From positions 161,929 through 225,928 of the forward strand of contig CAVTFT010000013.1 in NCBI GenBank assembly GCA_963734085.1: DNA of 64,000 nucleotides. Reading direction: 5' to 3'. Source of the DNA: CAIWHR01 sp963734085 (GTDB taxonomy: Bacteria > Pseudomonadota > Gammaproteobacteria > Burkholderiales > Casimicrobiaceae). Positions 32,401-40,556 of the stretch are shown here, piece after piece. Positions within the stretch are counted from its first letter, which is position 1, and the number at the start of each line of letters is the position of its first letter. The notes beneath the pieces are model-generated. The model was not told the origin of the DNA and ran no database searches. It was given only the letters and a program-made list of their open reading frames with translations. Made by a program: the position numbers and the translations under genes.

Positions 32401-32810
32401 TGCTGCGCGAGCCCCGCGCACAACGCGTCGATGGTGAAGACGGCAAGCCGCGCCGGTTGCGGCAGCAACTGCCAGCCGTGGCGCGCGTCCTGCGCCAGAG
32501 CTGCCTGCGCGAGCTCGCGTGTGCGCGCCTCATGCGCCGATGTGCAAGGCAGATGTGCGTCAGCCGCGCGCAGCGCAGCGATGATGCGTTCGCGCATCTC
32601 GCCTGCCGCCTTGCGGGTGAAGGTGATCGCGACGATGCGCTCGGGCCGATCGACGCGCGCGAGGAGCGCGAGGAAGCGCTGGATCAGGAGTCCGGTCTTG
32701 CCGGAACCTGCCGGGGCCTGCACGAGAAACGAGCGCGTGACGTCGAGCGCACGGGCGCGGGCAGCGGCGTCGTCCGCCTCGTCATTCGGAGGGCCGATCG
32801 ATTCACGCAC
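29421..32810 (-). CDS. UvrD-family helicase-nuclease (AddA-like)
   Basis: 1129 residues. Superfamily 1 helicase: Walker A QAPAGSGKTGLLIQRFLAL, motif Ia AITFTRKAAGEM, motif II LLVDEFQDTS, motif III GDPMQSIYRFREAEV, and a late VMTLHRAKGLEFDTVIIAGL. The C-terminus carries a PD-(D/E)XK nuclease (VRWIVDFKTG). With the next protein upstream it forms an AddAB-like pair for processing DNA double-strand ends. The GTG start overlaps the partner's stop by 8 nt, implying coupled synthesis. Confidence 0.9.
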   Translation of the reverse strand: MRESIGPPNDEADDAAARARALDVTRSFLVQAPAGSGKTGLLIQRFLALLARVDRPERIVAITFTRKAAGEMRERIIAALRAADAHLPCTSAHEARTRELAQAALAQDARHGWQLLPQPARLAVFTIDALCAGLAQQAPLATRLGAAPRYEEYADALYVEAARGALAAAAGDDPHWQCVLAHLDNDAAATVRFLAGLLGKRDQWLRELDYGDPQRFRATLEATLAAEIAGEQGEIVAAFPVALARALIPHQRHAAAHFIADAKTADRGRRLASCADAGGLPPATADAQDDWRALASWLLVADKPRFRAAVRTSDGFPAKGTGRGAMERGQRSADMTALLRALGAVPGLATMLDLARRLPPPRYADEAWTLVAALLAVLPRLAAHLALTFRNRGTVDFTQGTIAALEALGNADAPSDLLLALDMRIEHLLVDEFQDTSYTQLALLRQLTAGWQQGDGRTLFAVGDPMQSIYRFREAEVRVFVDAQQEGRVADVPVESLALSRNFRAQAGLVAWVNRVFPRVMGPRSDPWRGAVAFAPAAPVASELPSEAATLDLTRDAEAEAVAVVARIHAARAEGSHSIAVLVRARAHLDRVLPALREANIEFTAIDLDALAERQAVLDLVSLTHALEQPADRFAWLAVLRAPWCGLTLPDLFAVAAAADASPSNSIATLLDRPETVAAMTADGQARFAKLAQCLRPTLGARGRATLAARVRGAWLALGGPATLREPADLAAAERYLALVAEHETAGEIHDWAEFMTALDALRAEPDAVPASSVQVMTLHRAKGLEFDTVIIAGLARIPTRSDSALLRWRRRRRGLLLAPMRATGGEDDPVYDYLGFLEAEEESAELARLLYVGCTRAKRRLHLQAALAVSVERPMPPAWKPPPAGSSLARLWEALGDSIPSPAASAPGVLSPSTSPRLLTRLPSAWSVPVPGSGVPAGAVAAAPAEALPFDWARETAKHVGVIAHRVLVDVAREGAAAWNAQRIAEAGPRIRAALAAEGVDEHDLDAAAAQVEAAVRNVLDDARGRWLFAPDHGEAASEWALAGEEGGAIAHVSLDRTFVTAGVRWIVDFKTGTHQGADVDAFLDREVERYRSQLERYGRFVAALDDRPIRLGLYYPLLRGWREWSYR

Positions 32811-35514
32811 TGTCGTCTCCGCTTTCTTCGTCGCGCCGCCGTGCGCCGATTCGGCACAGCGCCTGCCGGCCGCACTGCTTGCACGTCGTTCGGATGTCGC
32901 GCGGCGCGACCGCTGCCTCGCCGGCGGCGATCTCGGCGGCGAGGCCGCCGATCAACTCGGTCCAACGCGTCAGGACGGCGGCCCAATCGGCGAGACCGGC
33001 GCGATTGAGACTCGCCGGCAGTCTGAGGCCCGGCCATGCGCCGACATCCGCGGCGAGGCCCTGGACCCGGATTTCGCCCGGTTTCAATTGCGCGTACGCC
33101 ACGGCGCGCACGAGTTGCGTGGGCACCGCGGCGCGCCGCGCCAGCGCATAGAGTGCGAGTTGCGGCGCCTGCGGACGCGGATCGAACCATGCGTCCGGCC
33201 CTGTCGTTCGGCCCGACTTGTAATCGATGATGGCCGTGCCGCCACCGGCCAGAGCGTCGACCCGGTCGAGGCGCAGGCGAAACGCAAGGCCCTGCAGCGT
33301 CAGACCGGCGGAGACTTCGATTTCGTGAACGTGAAATGGCGGCCTCGAGCGCTCGTATGCGGCGATCCAGGCATTGACGACGCGTGTCAGGCGCGTGGAC
33401 TCGCCCGCCGCCACCAACGGCGACAGCGCGCGCAGGCGCGCCGTGGGGAGCGTTTGCAGCGCGAGCGCCACCGCGCTATGAATCCGCACGGCCAGTGCAT
33501 CGGCGCCGAGCGCCGCGAGAGTCTGCTGGTCCGCGACGTCACGCCAGAATGCGGCGAGCGTCGCGTGCAGCAGCATGCCGCGCTCGATCGGCGACAGGCC
33601 GTCGATCGGTTCGGGCCATGGTTCGACGCCCAGCCGACAGCCGGCGACGGCCTTGAACGGACAGTCGCTCTGCGCCTCGATCAACCGCGCGCCGCCGGGA
33701 GCGCGGCTTCCCGCGGGCAGCGCGGGCGCGCGATCATCGACGACCTGGTCCTGCCCAGGCGCGACGGCGAACTGCCGATGAGCAGTCTCCGCGCCCGGCG
33801 CAGCGATCGCTTCGTCAGGCAGAGATCGGTCGGGCAGCAGCGACGATGGGGAGCACGGATGGTCGTCGGCGTTCTTCGCGTAGGAGAACACGACCTCCAC
33901 CGCGGCACGCGTGAACTGCGCCGTCAGCGCCCGTGCGTAGGCGAGTTCGCGTGCGGCCGTCGCGCGCGGGACATCGCGCTCGCGCTGCCATGAGAGCGGC
34001 AGCAGTGGATTGGGCCGGGGCGGCGGCGGCCATGTTTCGGCCGCGAGCCCGGCGATCCACAGTGCGTCGAACGGGATTCCTGCGGCCTCGAGAACGCCGA
34101 GGATCTGGATCGGCGCTGCAGATGACTGGGGCTGGAACACTTCGGCGGCGAGATGCTCGCGCAGCGCGGCGAGCGCGTCATCGCGCGTAAGACGCGCCGC
34201 GACCGAGCCAAGCGACGCAAACTGCGCGAGTGTATCGTCAAACGCGCGGCGCGCCTGATGTTCGGTGCTGGAAAGCGTGCGCTCGCCCGGCCATCCTGCA
34301 GCATCGAGCCACGCCCGCCACGCTTGCGCCCATTGCCGGGGCGACGCGCTCGCCGGCAGCCGTTGCGTCGCATGCGCGTGACGCCAGCGGCTCGCAAGCG
34401 ATCGGTCGATCGCCGCCAGCGCCGCCGTGATTTCGGCCAGCGACAGCGTGCGGCGGCCCTGCTCCAGCCAATCGGCCTCGAGACGCGAGCTTCGCATCCA
34501 CGCATCAGGCGGGCCGGCGACGTACGGCGAACGCAACAGCGCCGCGGCACGCGCGAGCGGCAGCGGCGCACTCGCGAGTCCGATCAGGTCGGCTGCGGCG
34601 GCAACCAGAGGCACGTCGGAGAGCGCGCTGCCGAGCGACAGATTGTACGGCCGCGCGGCGCCCTCGTGCCCGGGCCATTGCAGTGCCGGGCACAGGATGT
34701 CGTCGGCGAGCGCGCGTACTTCGGCGCGTCGCGACGCGAGATCGAGAACGGCGACGCCGATCGTCGCGCCGGGATCCGCGAGCGCTTGTGCGCGCGCCCA
34801 CGACAGCGCACGAACGATTTCGTCACGTGGCGTGATGCCCGCCGCGCACCAGGTCTGCCCGGGCACCTCCGGCAGCGTGTCCAGGCGCTCGATACGGGCG
34901 CCGGTGGCGCCGAGCGCGGCGATGAGGCGCAGCTGTTGCGCCGACAGCTCGACGAAGCCCGCAAGGACGATGTACGCACCGTGCCACGCGCGAACGCGCG
35001 CGGCCCACGCAGCGAGCCGATCGGGCAGCTGCGCGCTGTCGATCGCCGCCACGCGCGCAAGGTGTGCCGCGTAACCGTCGGCCCAGCGGGCGAAGGACGC
35101 CGGATCGTCGTCGCCGTTCCGCGCGGTGCCGGCCCATCCGCGCCAGCTCTCGCCGCCGCCGCCCCACGCATGCGCGAGCTTCCATGCATCGGCGGCGAGG
35201 CGCGCCGCGCCGCGCGCGTCGACCAACGGCGCCGCGTGCGCATCGACGATTCGATTCCAGAGGTGGCTCGCGTGCAGCGGCGATTGCAGCCGCAGCAGGT
35301 CGCCGGTGACGCCGGCTGCGAGCGCGTCCTGCCAGAGGTTTTGGAGCCACGCGTCCCAGGGCAACGCTCGCGCCCCCGGCCACGCCGTGCGTCCGGCGGC
35401 CAGTTGTGCTGCGTCGTGGAGCGCGACCAGGTGCCGCGCCATCCGCCGGTTGGGCGTGACGACGATCGCACCGGTTGCCAATGCGTTCTGAAGGGGATCG
35501 GGTAGCCGAGGCAT
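32803..35514 (-). CDS. AddB-like PD-(D/E)XK nuclease, probable DNA repair protein
   Basis: 903 residues. It matches the proteobacterial 'probable DNA repair protein' family that accompanies AddA-like helicases. The N-terminus (GAIVVTPNRRMARHLV) resembles an inactive helicase domain. The C-terminal nuclease contains RGMLLHATLAAFW, AIIDYKSGRTTGPD (catalytic Asp-x-Lys) and QLALYALA. Cys in QSDCPFKAVAGC and in TCKQCGRQALCRIG probably hold the [4Fe-4S] cluster seen in AddB nucleases. Confidence 0.85.
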   Translation of the reverse strand: MPRLPDPLQNALATGAIVVTPNRRMARHLVALHDAAQLAAGRTAWPGARALPWDAWLQNLWQDALAAGVTGDLLRLQSPLHASHLWNRIVDAHAAPLVDARGAARLAADAWKLAHAWGGGGESWRGWAGTARNGDDDPASFARWADGYAAHLARVAAIDSAQLPDRLAAWAARVRAWHGAYIVLAGFVELSAQQLRLIAALGATGARIERLDTLPEVPGQTWCAAGITPRDEIVRALSWARAQALADPGATIGVAVLDLASRRAEVRALADDILCPALQWPGHEGAARPYNLSLGSALSDVPLVAAAADLIGLASAPLPLARAAALLRSPYVAGPPDAWMRSSRLEADWLEQGRRTLSLAEITAALAAIDRSLASRWRHAHATQRLPASASPRQWAQAWRAWLDAAGWPGERTLSSTEHQARRAFDDTLAQFASLGSVAARLTRDDALAALREHLAAEVFQPQSSAAPIQILGVLEAAGIPFDALWIAGLAAETWPPPPRPNPLLPLSWQRERDVPRATAARELAYARALTAQFTRAAVEVVFSYAKNADDHPCSPSSLLPDRSLPDEAIAAPGAETAHRQFAVAPGQDQVVDDRAPALPAGSRAPGGARLIEAQSDCPFKAVAGCRLGVEPWPEPIDGLSPIERGMLLHATLAAFWRDVADQQTLAALGADALAVRIHSAVALALQTLPTARLRALSPLVAAGESTRLTRVVNAWIAAYERSRPPFHVHEIEVSAGLTLQGLAFRLRLDRVDALAGGGTAIIDYKSGRTTGPDAWFDPRPQAPQLALYALARRAAVPTQLVRAVAYAQLKPGEIRVQGLAADVGAWPGLRLPASLNRAGLADWAAVLTRWTELIGGLAAEIAAGEAAVAPRDIRTTCKQCGRQALCRIGARRRDEESGDDSA

Positions 35515-35652
35515 CGGATCGATGCGTCGCGGGCATCGTCGGTTTGCCTTCTCCTCCCGCAGGCCGCAAACTCTAACAGCTTTCGCGAATCCGGACAGCC
35601 GTGCGGCGTGGCCGGCGATTCCACCCCGTCAACCGCAGCGGAGGACGATGCA

Positions 35653-35940
35653 ATGCCCGCCTACATTCTGGTCGACTGCGAAGTCACCGATTCCGCGCGT
35701 TACGAGGAATACAAGACGCTCGCAAAGCCGGCGGTCGAGAAATACGGCGGCCGCTATCTCGTGCGCGGGGGCGCGCTGACGGTTCTGGAGGGTGAATGGC
35801 GACCCCATCGCATCGTCGTGCTCGAATTTCCGGACGGTGCGGCGATCCGGCGTTTCTACGCGTCGCCGGAATATGCGGCCGCGCGCGCCAAGCGCACCGG
35901 CGCGGCCCGCATGAGCATGGTCGCCGTCGAGGGTGCGTAG
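35653..35940 (+). CDS. DUF1330-family protein
   Basis: 95 residues. MPAYILVDCEVTDSARYEEY and the later IVVLEFPDGAAIRRFYASPE and YAAARAKRTGAA segments are hallmarks of DUF1330, a dimeric ferredoxin-like fold of unknown function. The ATG at 35653 has GGAGG 8 nt upstream. It is convergent with the Cys-containing small protein, 15 nt away. Confidence 0.88.
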   Translation: MPAYILVDCEVTDSARYEEYKTLAKPAVEKYGGRYLVRGGALTVLEGEWRPHRIVVLEFPDGAAIRRFYASPEYAAARAKRTGAARMSMVAVEGA

Positions 35941-35955
35941 CCGATTGCCCTCGCG

Positions 35956-36324
35956 TCAGTCGTTGCCCGAACGTCCCGCCGTCGCCGTCGACGGCGCCAC
36001 TGGAGTAATGGTCGGGGCGGCGGCCGGCGTCATCGTCGTCAGCTTGCTGACGCGCGGCGGCGGCGACACTGATTGCGCGCTGATGAGCGGCGCATTGAGC
36101 GCTTCGGCGACGCGGCCGTCGACGCGGCGCGCCAGCATCTTCCATTCGCCGCACCAGTCGTCATCGCGAACCGTCGGCCAGACGCCTTCGATCATGTACG
36201 ACTTCGCATTGACCGGATTCAACATCGGCGCGGATCGTCGGCACTGACCCCACTGCGGTGCTCCACCCGCGGAGGGCTTCGCGTGCTTGCGGTCGTAGTA
36301 TTGGCAGCTCATGCACTTTTCCAC
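35956..36324 (-). CDS. Small cysteine-motif protein, unknown function
   Basis: 122 residues. The N-terminal half has regularly placed Cys: EKCMSCQYYDRK, WGQCRRSAPM and DDDWCGEWK, suggesting a metal site or iron-sulfur cluster. MIEGVWPTVRDDDWCGEW looks conserved. The C-terminal half is low-complexity Pro/Thr/Ala. The GTG at 36324 follows AAGGAGG with good spacing and is preferred over the upstream ATG at 36369. I do not recognise a named family. Confidence 0.68.
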   Translation of the reverse strand: MEKCMSCQYYDRKHAKPSAGGAPQWGQCRRSAPMLNPVNAKSYMIEGVWPTVRDDDWCGEWKMLARRVDGRVAEALNAPLISAQSVSPPPRVSKLTTMTPAAAPTITPVAPSTATAGRSGND

Positions 36325-36968
36325 GTCGAATCCTCCTTGATGGCGCTGCGCTTGTGGCGCAAGGTGCAAGTGATTGCACGTACCAACGCTACAGCAAGAT
36401 CTTTGCCAGGATCCGCGTTTCGATGCCGCGATGGCACGCGGGCGTGCCCGAGCCGTTGGCGCGCTTCGGCGCGACAGGGTGCGTCACTTGCTGCCGGGAG
36501 ATCGGTGACACGAGCGCGGCCCGCGCGACGATCACGCGACGATCACGCGACGATCACGCGACGATCACGCGACGATCACGCGACGATCACGCGACAGGAG
36601 GAATGAGCAGAGCGGCCGGCGCGGCAAGATGGGCGCTGTGCTCGCGCCCATGCCGCGCCGCGATCAGTGGATGCGCAGCGGCAGGAAGCCGCGCGGAATG
36701 AGCAGCGTCGGCCGTGCACGCATCTGCGGGCGGTGCGCGACGCGCGCCCGGACGCGTGCGGCGGGCAGCGCGGCGCGTGCAGGCCGCAATGCGGCACGGC
36801 GATCGGCGCGTGGAATTGCGACCGACGAGCGACGCGATTTCGCATCCGCGCCGCGCGAGCCCTGACCCGCACGGAGCGCGTGGCGTTTCGAGAAAAAGAC
36901 GGCCGCCGACCGCATCGCTGTTTGCAGTATGAATATCCCGGCGACCGTGAAATCTGGTCCGGGCTGGA
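36325..36968. other. 644-bp region without a confident gene; contains an 11-bp tandem repeat
   Basis: Besides the repeat at 36528-36593, an AGGAGG followed by an ATG at 36603 opens only a 32-codon Cys/Arg/Ala-rich frame. Overlapping Arg/Ala-rich frames on both strands (36629-36865 plus; 36664-36915 minus, ending LLIPRGFLPLRIH) have similar codon bias, and I cannot choose between them. No RNA gene or element was recognised. Confidence 0.5.
36528..36593 (+). repeat. Six perfect tandem copies of the 11-mer ACGATCACGCG
   Basis: Copies start at 36528, 36539, 36550, 36561, 36572 and 36583 with no mismatch. The unit is not a multiple of three and lies outside confident genes. The direct neighbour is an AGGAGG Shine-Dalgarno-like sequence. 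Perfect identity suggests recent slippage expansion. Confidence 0.95.
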
Positions 36969-37304
36969 TCAGGCGGCGAGCGCGCGCAGCACGTTCTGCA
37001 GCGGCGCGGGCACATCCTGCGAATGACGCGGCATCCACTTCGACTGCTGGTCGAGCGCCGCCTTGAGCTCGGCGTCGGCCATCGCCGCTTCCTGGTCGAG
37101 CTGTGCGTCGTAACGACGGCGCGCGTCCGTATTCGAGAGCACTTCGTACGCCGCGTGAATCATCCGCACGAGGCTGCCGAGATCCTGGTCCGTCTCGATG
37201 TCGCCGTAGCCGAAACGTTCGAGCAGTTGCGCATACGCCGCTTCGATCCGCGCCGTGCTCGCGCCCGGCGGCAGTTCAAGGTAGTCGTAATACGTGTATT
37301 CCAC
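36969..37304 (-). CDS. J-domain-like protein lacking the HPD motif
   Basis: 111 residues. YYDYLELPPGASTARIEAAY and the helix MIHAAYEVLSNTDARRRYDA match helices I, II and III of a DnaJ J-domain. Where the catalytic His-Pro-Asp should follow helix II the sequence is ERFGYGDIE, so DnaK stimulation by the usual route is unlikely. The C-terminus (KWMPRHSQDVPAPLQNVLRA) is unique. The GTG start has GAGGAGG upstream. Confidence 0.78.
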   Translation of the reverse strand: MEYTYYDYLELPPGASTARIEAAYAQLLERFGYGDIETDQDLGSLVRMIHAAYEVLSNTDARRRYDAQLDQEAAMADAELKAALDQQSKWMPRHSQDVPAPLQNVLRALAA

Positions 37305-37510
37305 GGCTGCCTCCTCGGTTGCTCCGCGGCGTTCCGCTGCGGGGTCACCCTACTCAAAGCAGCAACCGTGCCAAGTATCCGATCGCCGTGGCTGGTCTTT
37401 CCTAGCGCATTGTTATTCCGCGAGTTTGCGTCTCGCGAGCCAGTCGGCAGCCGTCGATGTACAGAACAGCACGCGCCGCAAGAGCATCGTGCGACGCTGT
37501 TTCTGCCCGC

Positions 37511-38368
37511 TCAGAGAATGGATAGAGGCTTGGGACCTGCGGGGGGTGGAAATGCCGCTTCGACGCGTACCCATGCTGCGTCGTCGAGCGCAAGCTCCGC
37601 CGCGCCGCGATTGGCGCGCACGTGATCCGGGTCGGCGGATTCGGGAATCGCGATCACGCCCGGCTGCCGCAACAGCCAGGCGAGAGCGATCGCGGGCGCC
37701 GATACGCCCAGCGCCCTGGCGATTCCCGCGAGCTTGCGATTCCTGAGCAGTGTGCCCTTCCCCAGCGGCGAATACGCGATCAACGGCAGCGCGTGCTCGC
37801 GCATCCAGGCCATGAGCGCCCACTCGATGCCGCGCTCGCCCAGATGGTAGAGCACCTGGTTCGTCGCGCAGCGGCGCCCGCCGGCGATCGCGTAGAGCTC
37901 GCGCATGTCGTCGACGTCGAAGTTCGATACGCCCCAGCGCGCGATCTTGCCGTCGGTGCGCAATCGCTCGAACGCCTCGACGGTCTCCGCGAGCGGGATG
38001 CGGCCGCGCCAATGCAGCAAATACAGATCCAGCCGCTCGATCCGGAGGCGCGCGAGACTGCGCTCGCAGGCAGAAACGGCGCTTTTGCGTCCGGCGTTGT
38101 GCGGATACACCTTGCTCACTACAAACACCCGATCGCGACAGCCTTCGATCGCGCGGGCAACGACTTTCTCCGCACCACCATCGCCGTACATCTCGGCGGT
38201 GTCGATCAGCGTCATGCCGAGATCGACGCCCAGCGTCAGCGCCGCCGCTTCGCGCGCTGCGAGCGTCTTTCGTTCGCCCATCGTCCACGTACCCTGCCCC
38301 AACGCCGGGACCGTCGCGCCATCCGGAAACGCAACGCGACGCAGGGGCTGCAAGTGATTTGCCGCCAT
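37511..38368 (-). CDS. Aldo/keto reductase
   Basis: 285 residues. An NADPH-dependent (beta/alpha)8-barrel oxidoreductase. Catalytic tetrad segments: LIDTAEMYGDGGAEKVVARA (Asp, Tyr), VFVVSKVYP (Lys), DLYLLHWRG (His). The nucleotide-binding end is AIPESADPDHVRAN. It resembles the 2,5-diketo-gluconate-reductase-like DkgA/YvgN branch; substrate unknown. The ATG at 38368 gives the normal N-terminus; it is divergent from the molybdopterin oxidoreductase gene. Confidence 0.9.
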   Translation of the reverse strand: MAANHLQPLRRVAFPDGATVPALGQGTWTMGERKTLAAREAAALTLGVDLGMTLIDTAEMYGDGGAEKVVARAIEGCRDRVFVVSKVYPHNAGRKSAVSACERSLARLRIERLDLYLLHWRGRIPLAETVEAFERLRTDGKIARWGVSNFDVDDMRELYAIAGGRRCATNQVLYHLGERGIEWALMAWMREHALPLIAYSPLGKGTLLRNRKLAGIARALGVSAPAIALAWLLRQPGVIAIPESADPDHVRANRGAAELALDDAAWVRVEAAFPPPAGPKPLSIL

Positions 38369-38486
38369 ACGCTTCGAGCATACCGCGGAGCTCTGTCGGC
38401 GCGGTATCGAGAGCGAAGTAGAATGCGGTTTTTCGCGGGTCGCGGCGACGCCGTCCATCCCGCCTGGACACCCACCCGCCCGGCCG

Positions 38487-40556
38487 ATGCCCAACGACTC
38501 CGCTTCCCGTATCGTTCGCGCCGCCTGCCCGCACGATTGCCCGGACACGTGCGCGATGCTCGTTACGGTGGCGGGCGGCCGTGCGGTCGAGATCCGGGGC
38601 GCAGCCGATCATCCGCCGACCGGCGGCGCACTGTGCACGAAGGTCGCGCACTATCTCGAGCGCACGTATTCGGACCAACGCGTCCTCCATCCGATGCGCC
38701 GCGTCGGAAAAAAGGGCGAGGGCCGCTTCGAACCGATCACCTGGGACGACGCGCTCTGCACGATCGCGGAACAGTTCGGCGCGATTGCGGCATCGGCGGA
38801 CGGCCCGCAGGCGATCGTCCCCTACTCGTACGCGGGCACGATGGGGCTCCTGCAATACGGCTCGATGGATCGGCGCTTCTTCCACCGGCTTGGCGCGTCG
38901 TTGCTCGACCGGACGATCTGCGCGACCGCGGGCAAGGCCGGCTGGGTCGCGGTGATCGGCGCGGCGGTCGGCACCGACGTCGAACAGTTCGAGAACAGCA
39001 GGCTGATCCTGATCTGGGGCAGCAACCCGATCGTCTCGAATCTGCATTTCTGGACGCGCGCGCAGGAAGCGAAGCGGCGCGGCGCGAAGCTCGTCGCGAT
39101 CGACCCGTACCGCAGCGCGACCGCCGACAAGTGTCACGAGCACGTCGCGCTCCTCCCGGGGACCGACGCGGCGCTGGCGCTGGGGATGATGCACGTGCTG
39201 ATTGCCGAAGGTCTCGTCGATCGCGACTACGTCGACCGGTACACGGTGGGCTTCGATGCGCTGGCCGCGCGCGCGTGCGAATATCCGCCGGAGCGCGTCG
39301 CCGCGATCTGCGGAATCGAGGCCGAACAGGTCGCGAAGCTCGCGCGCGATTACGGCACGATTAAGCCGGCGGCGATCCGCCTCAATTACGGCATGCAGCG
39401 TCACGCCGGCGGCGGCAATGCGGTGCGCGCGGTCGCATGCCTGCCGGCGCTGACCGGCGCGTGGCGCGATCCCGCGGGCGGCGCGCTGCTGTCGTCGTCC
39501 GGCACCTATCCGGTCGACGTCGCCGCGCTGGAGCGCCCCGACCTGATCCTTGGTGCGCCACGCACGATCAACATGAGCACGATCGGCGACGCGCTCTTCG
39601 ACGCCGATCCGCCGATCCGCGCAATCTACGTCTACAACTCGAATCCCGTGGCCGTCGCACCCGAGTCGGCGAAGGTCGCCGCCGGTTTTGCGCGCGAAGA
39701 CCTCTTCTGCGTGGTCCACGACCTCTTTCAGACCGATACCGCCGACTACGCCGATATCCTGCTTCCGGCGACAACCCAGCTCGAACATACCGACATCCAC
39801 CTCTCGTACGGCCACCTGTACGCGCTCGCGAACAACGCGGCGATCGCGCCGCTCGGCGAAGCCAAGCCCAATACCGAAGTGTTCCGGCTGCTGGCCGCGC
39901 GGATGGGCTTCGATGAGCCCTGTTTTCGCGACAGCGACGACGATCTCGCGCGGCAGGCGTACAAGTGGGCGGACCCGCGCGCCGCGGGCATGGACTGGGA
40001 TACGCTGAAGGCGAAAGGCTTTCAGCGGCTGGCGGTGCCGGAATCCTACGCGCCGTTCGCGCACGGCGGATTTCCGACGCCGTCGGGGAGGTGCGAGTTC
40101 TACTCGGCGAAGCTCGCGGCGCGGGGGCAGGATCCGCTGCCGGCGTTCATCCCGCCGCGGGAGTCGGTCGCGAGCAATCCGCTGCTCGCCCGGCGCTATC
40201 CGCTCGCGTTTCTGTCACCGCCCGCGCGCAACTTCCTCAACTCGTCGTTCGCGAACATGCCGCGGTTCACGTCCGCTGAAAAGGCGCCGAGGCTCGACGT
40301 CAACCCGGCGGACGCCGCGCCGCGCGGGATCGGTGACGACGACCTCGTGCGCATCCACAACGATCGCGGCAGCTTCACTGCGCGCGCCCGCGTCACCGAC
40401 CGCGCCCGGCCGGGCGTCGTCGTCGCACCGTCGATCTGGTGGAAGAAGCTGTCAGGCGACGGCGCCAATGCCAACGCGGTCACGAGCCAGGCGCTGACGG
40501 ACCTCGGTCGCGCCGCGACGTTCTACGATTGCCTGGTCGAGGTCACGAGGCTCTGA
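38487..40556 (+). CDS. Molybdopterin-dependent oxidoreductase with N-terminal [4Fe-4S]
   Basis: 689 residues. The N-terminal cluster motif ACPHDCPDTCAM plus GALCTK binds [4Fe-4S], followed by the Mo-bisPGD domains (WGSNPIVSNLHFWTRAQEA, VHDLFQTDTADYADILLPAT) and a C-terminal dinucleotide-binding barrel. No Tat signal is seen, so it should be cytoplasmic. It belongs to the widespread CPHDCPDTC branch related to assimilatory and thiosulfate-type reductases; the substrate cannot be assigned. Its last 34 nt overlap the 3' end of the convergent patatin gene. Confidence 0.87.
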   Translation: MPNDSASRIVRAACPHDCPDTCAMLVTVAGGRAVEIRGAADHPPTGGALCTKVAHYLERTYSDQRVLHPMRRVGKKGEGRFEPITWDDALCTIAEQFGAIAASADGPQAIVPYSYAGTMGLLQYGSMDRRFFHRLGASLLDRTICATAGKAGWVAVIGAAVGTDVEQFENSRLILIWGSNPIVSNLHFWTRAQEAKRRGAKLVAIDPYRSATADKCHEHVALLPGTDAALALGMMHVLIAEGLVDRDYVDRYTVGFDALAARACEYPPERVAAICGIEAEQVAKLARDYGTIKPAAIRLNYGMQRHAGGGNAVRAVACLPALTGAWRDPAGGALLSSSGTYPVDVAALERPDLILGAPRTINMSTIGDALFDADPPIRAIYVYNSNPVAVAPESAKVAAGFAREDLFCVVHDLFQTDTADYADILLPATTQLEHTDIHLSYGHLYALANNAAIAPLGEAKPNTEVFRLLAARMGFDEPCFRDSDDDLARQAYKWADPRAAGMDWDTLKAKGFQRLAVPESYAPFAHGGFPTPSGRCEFYSAKLAARGQDPLPAFIPPRESVASNPLLARRYPLAFLSPPARNFLNSSFANMPRFTSAEKAPRLDVNPADAAPRGIGDDDLVRIHNDRGSFTARARVTDRARPGVVVAPSIWWKKLSGDGANANAVTSQALTDLGRAATFYDCLVEVTRL

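Noticed and set aside
36528..36593. Tandem repeat considered as a CRISPR array
   Set aside because: The 11-bp units are directly adjacent with no spacers, and no cas gene is present.
36664..36915. Minus-strand frame ending LLIPRGFLPLRIH
   Set aside because: An overlapping plus-strand frame has the same codon bias and neither has a ribosome site or recognised family; left as unassigned.
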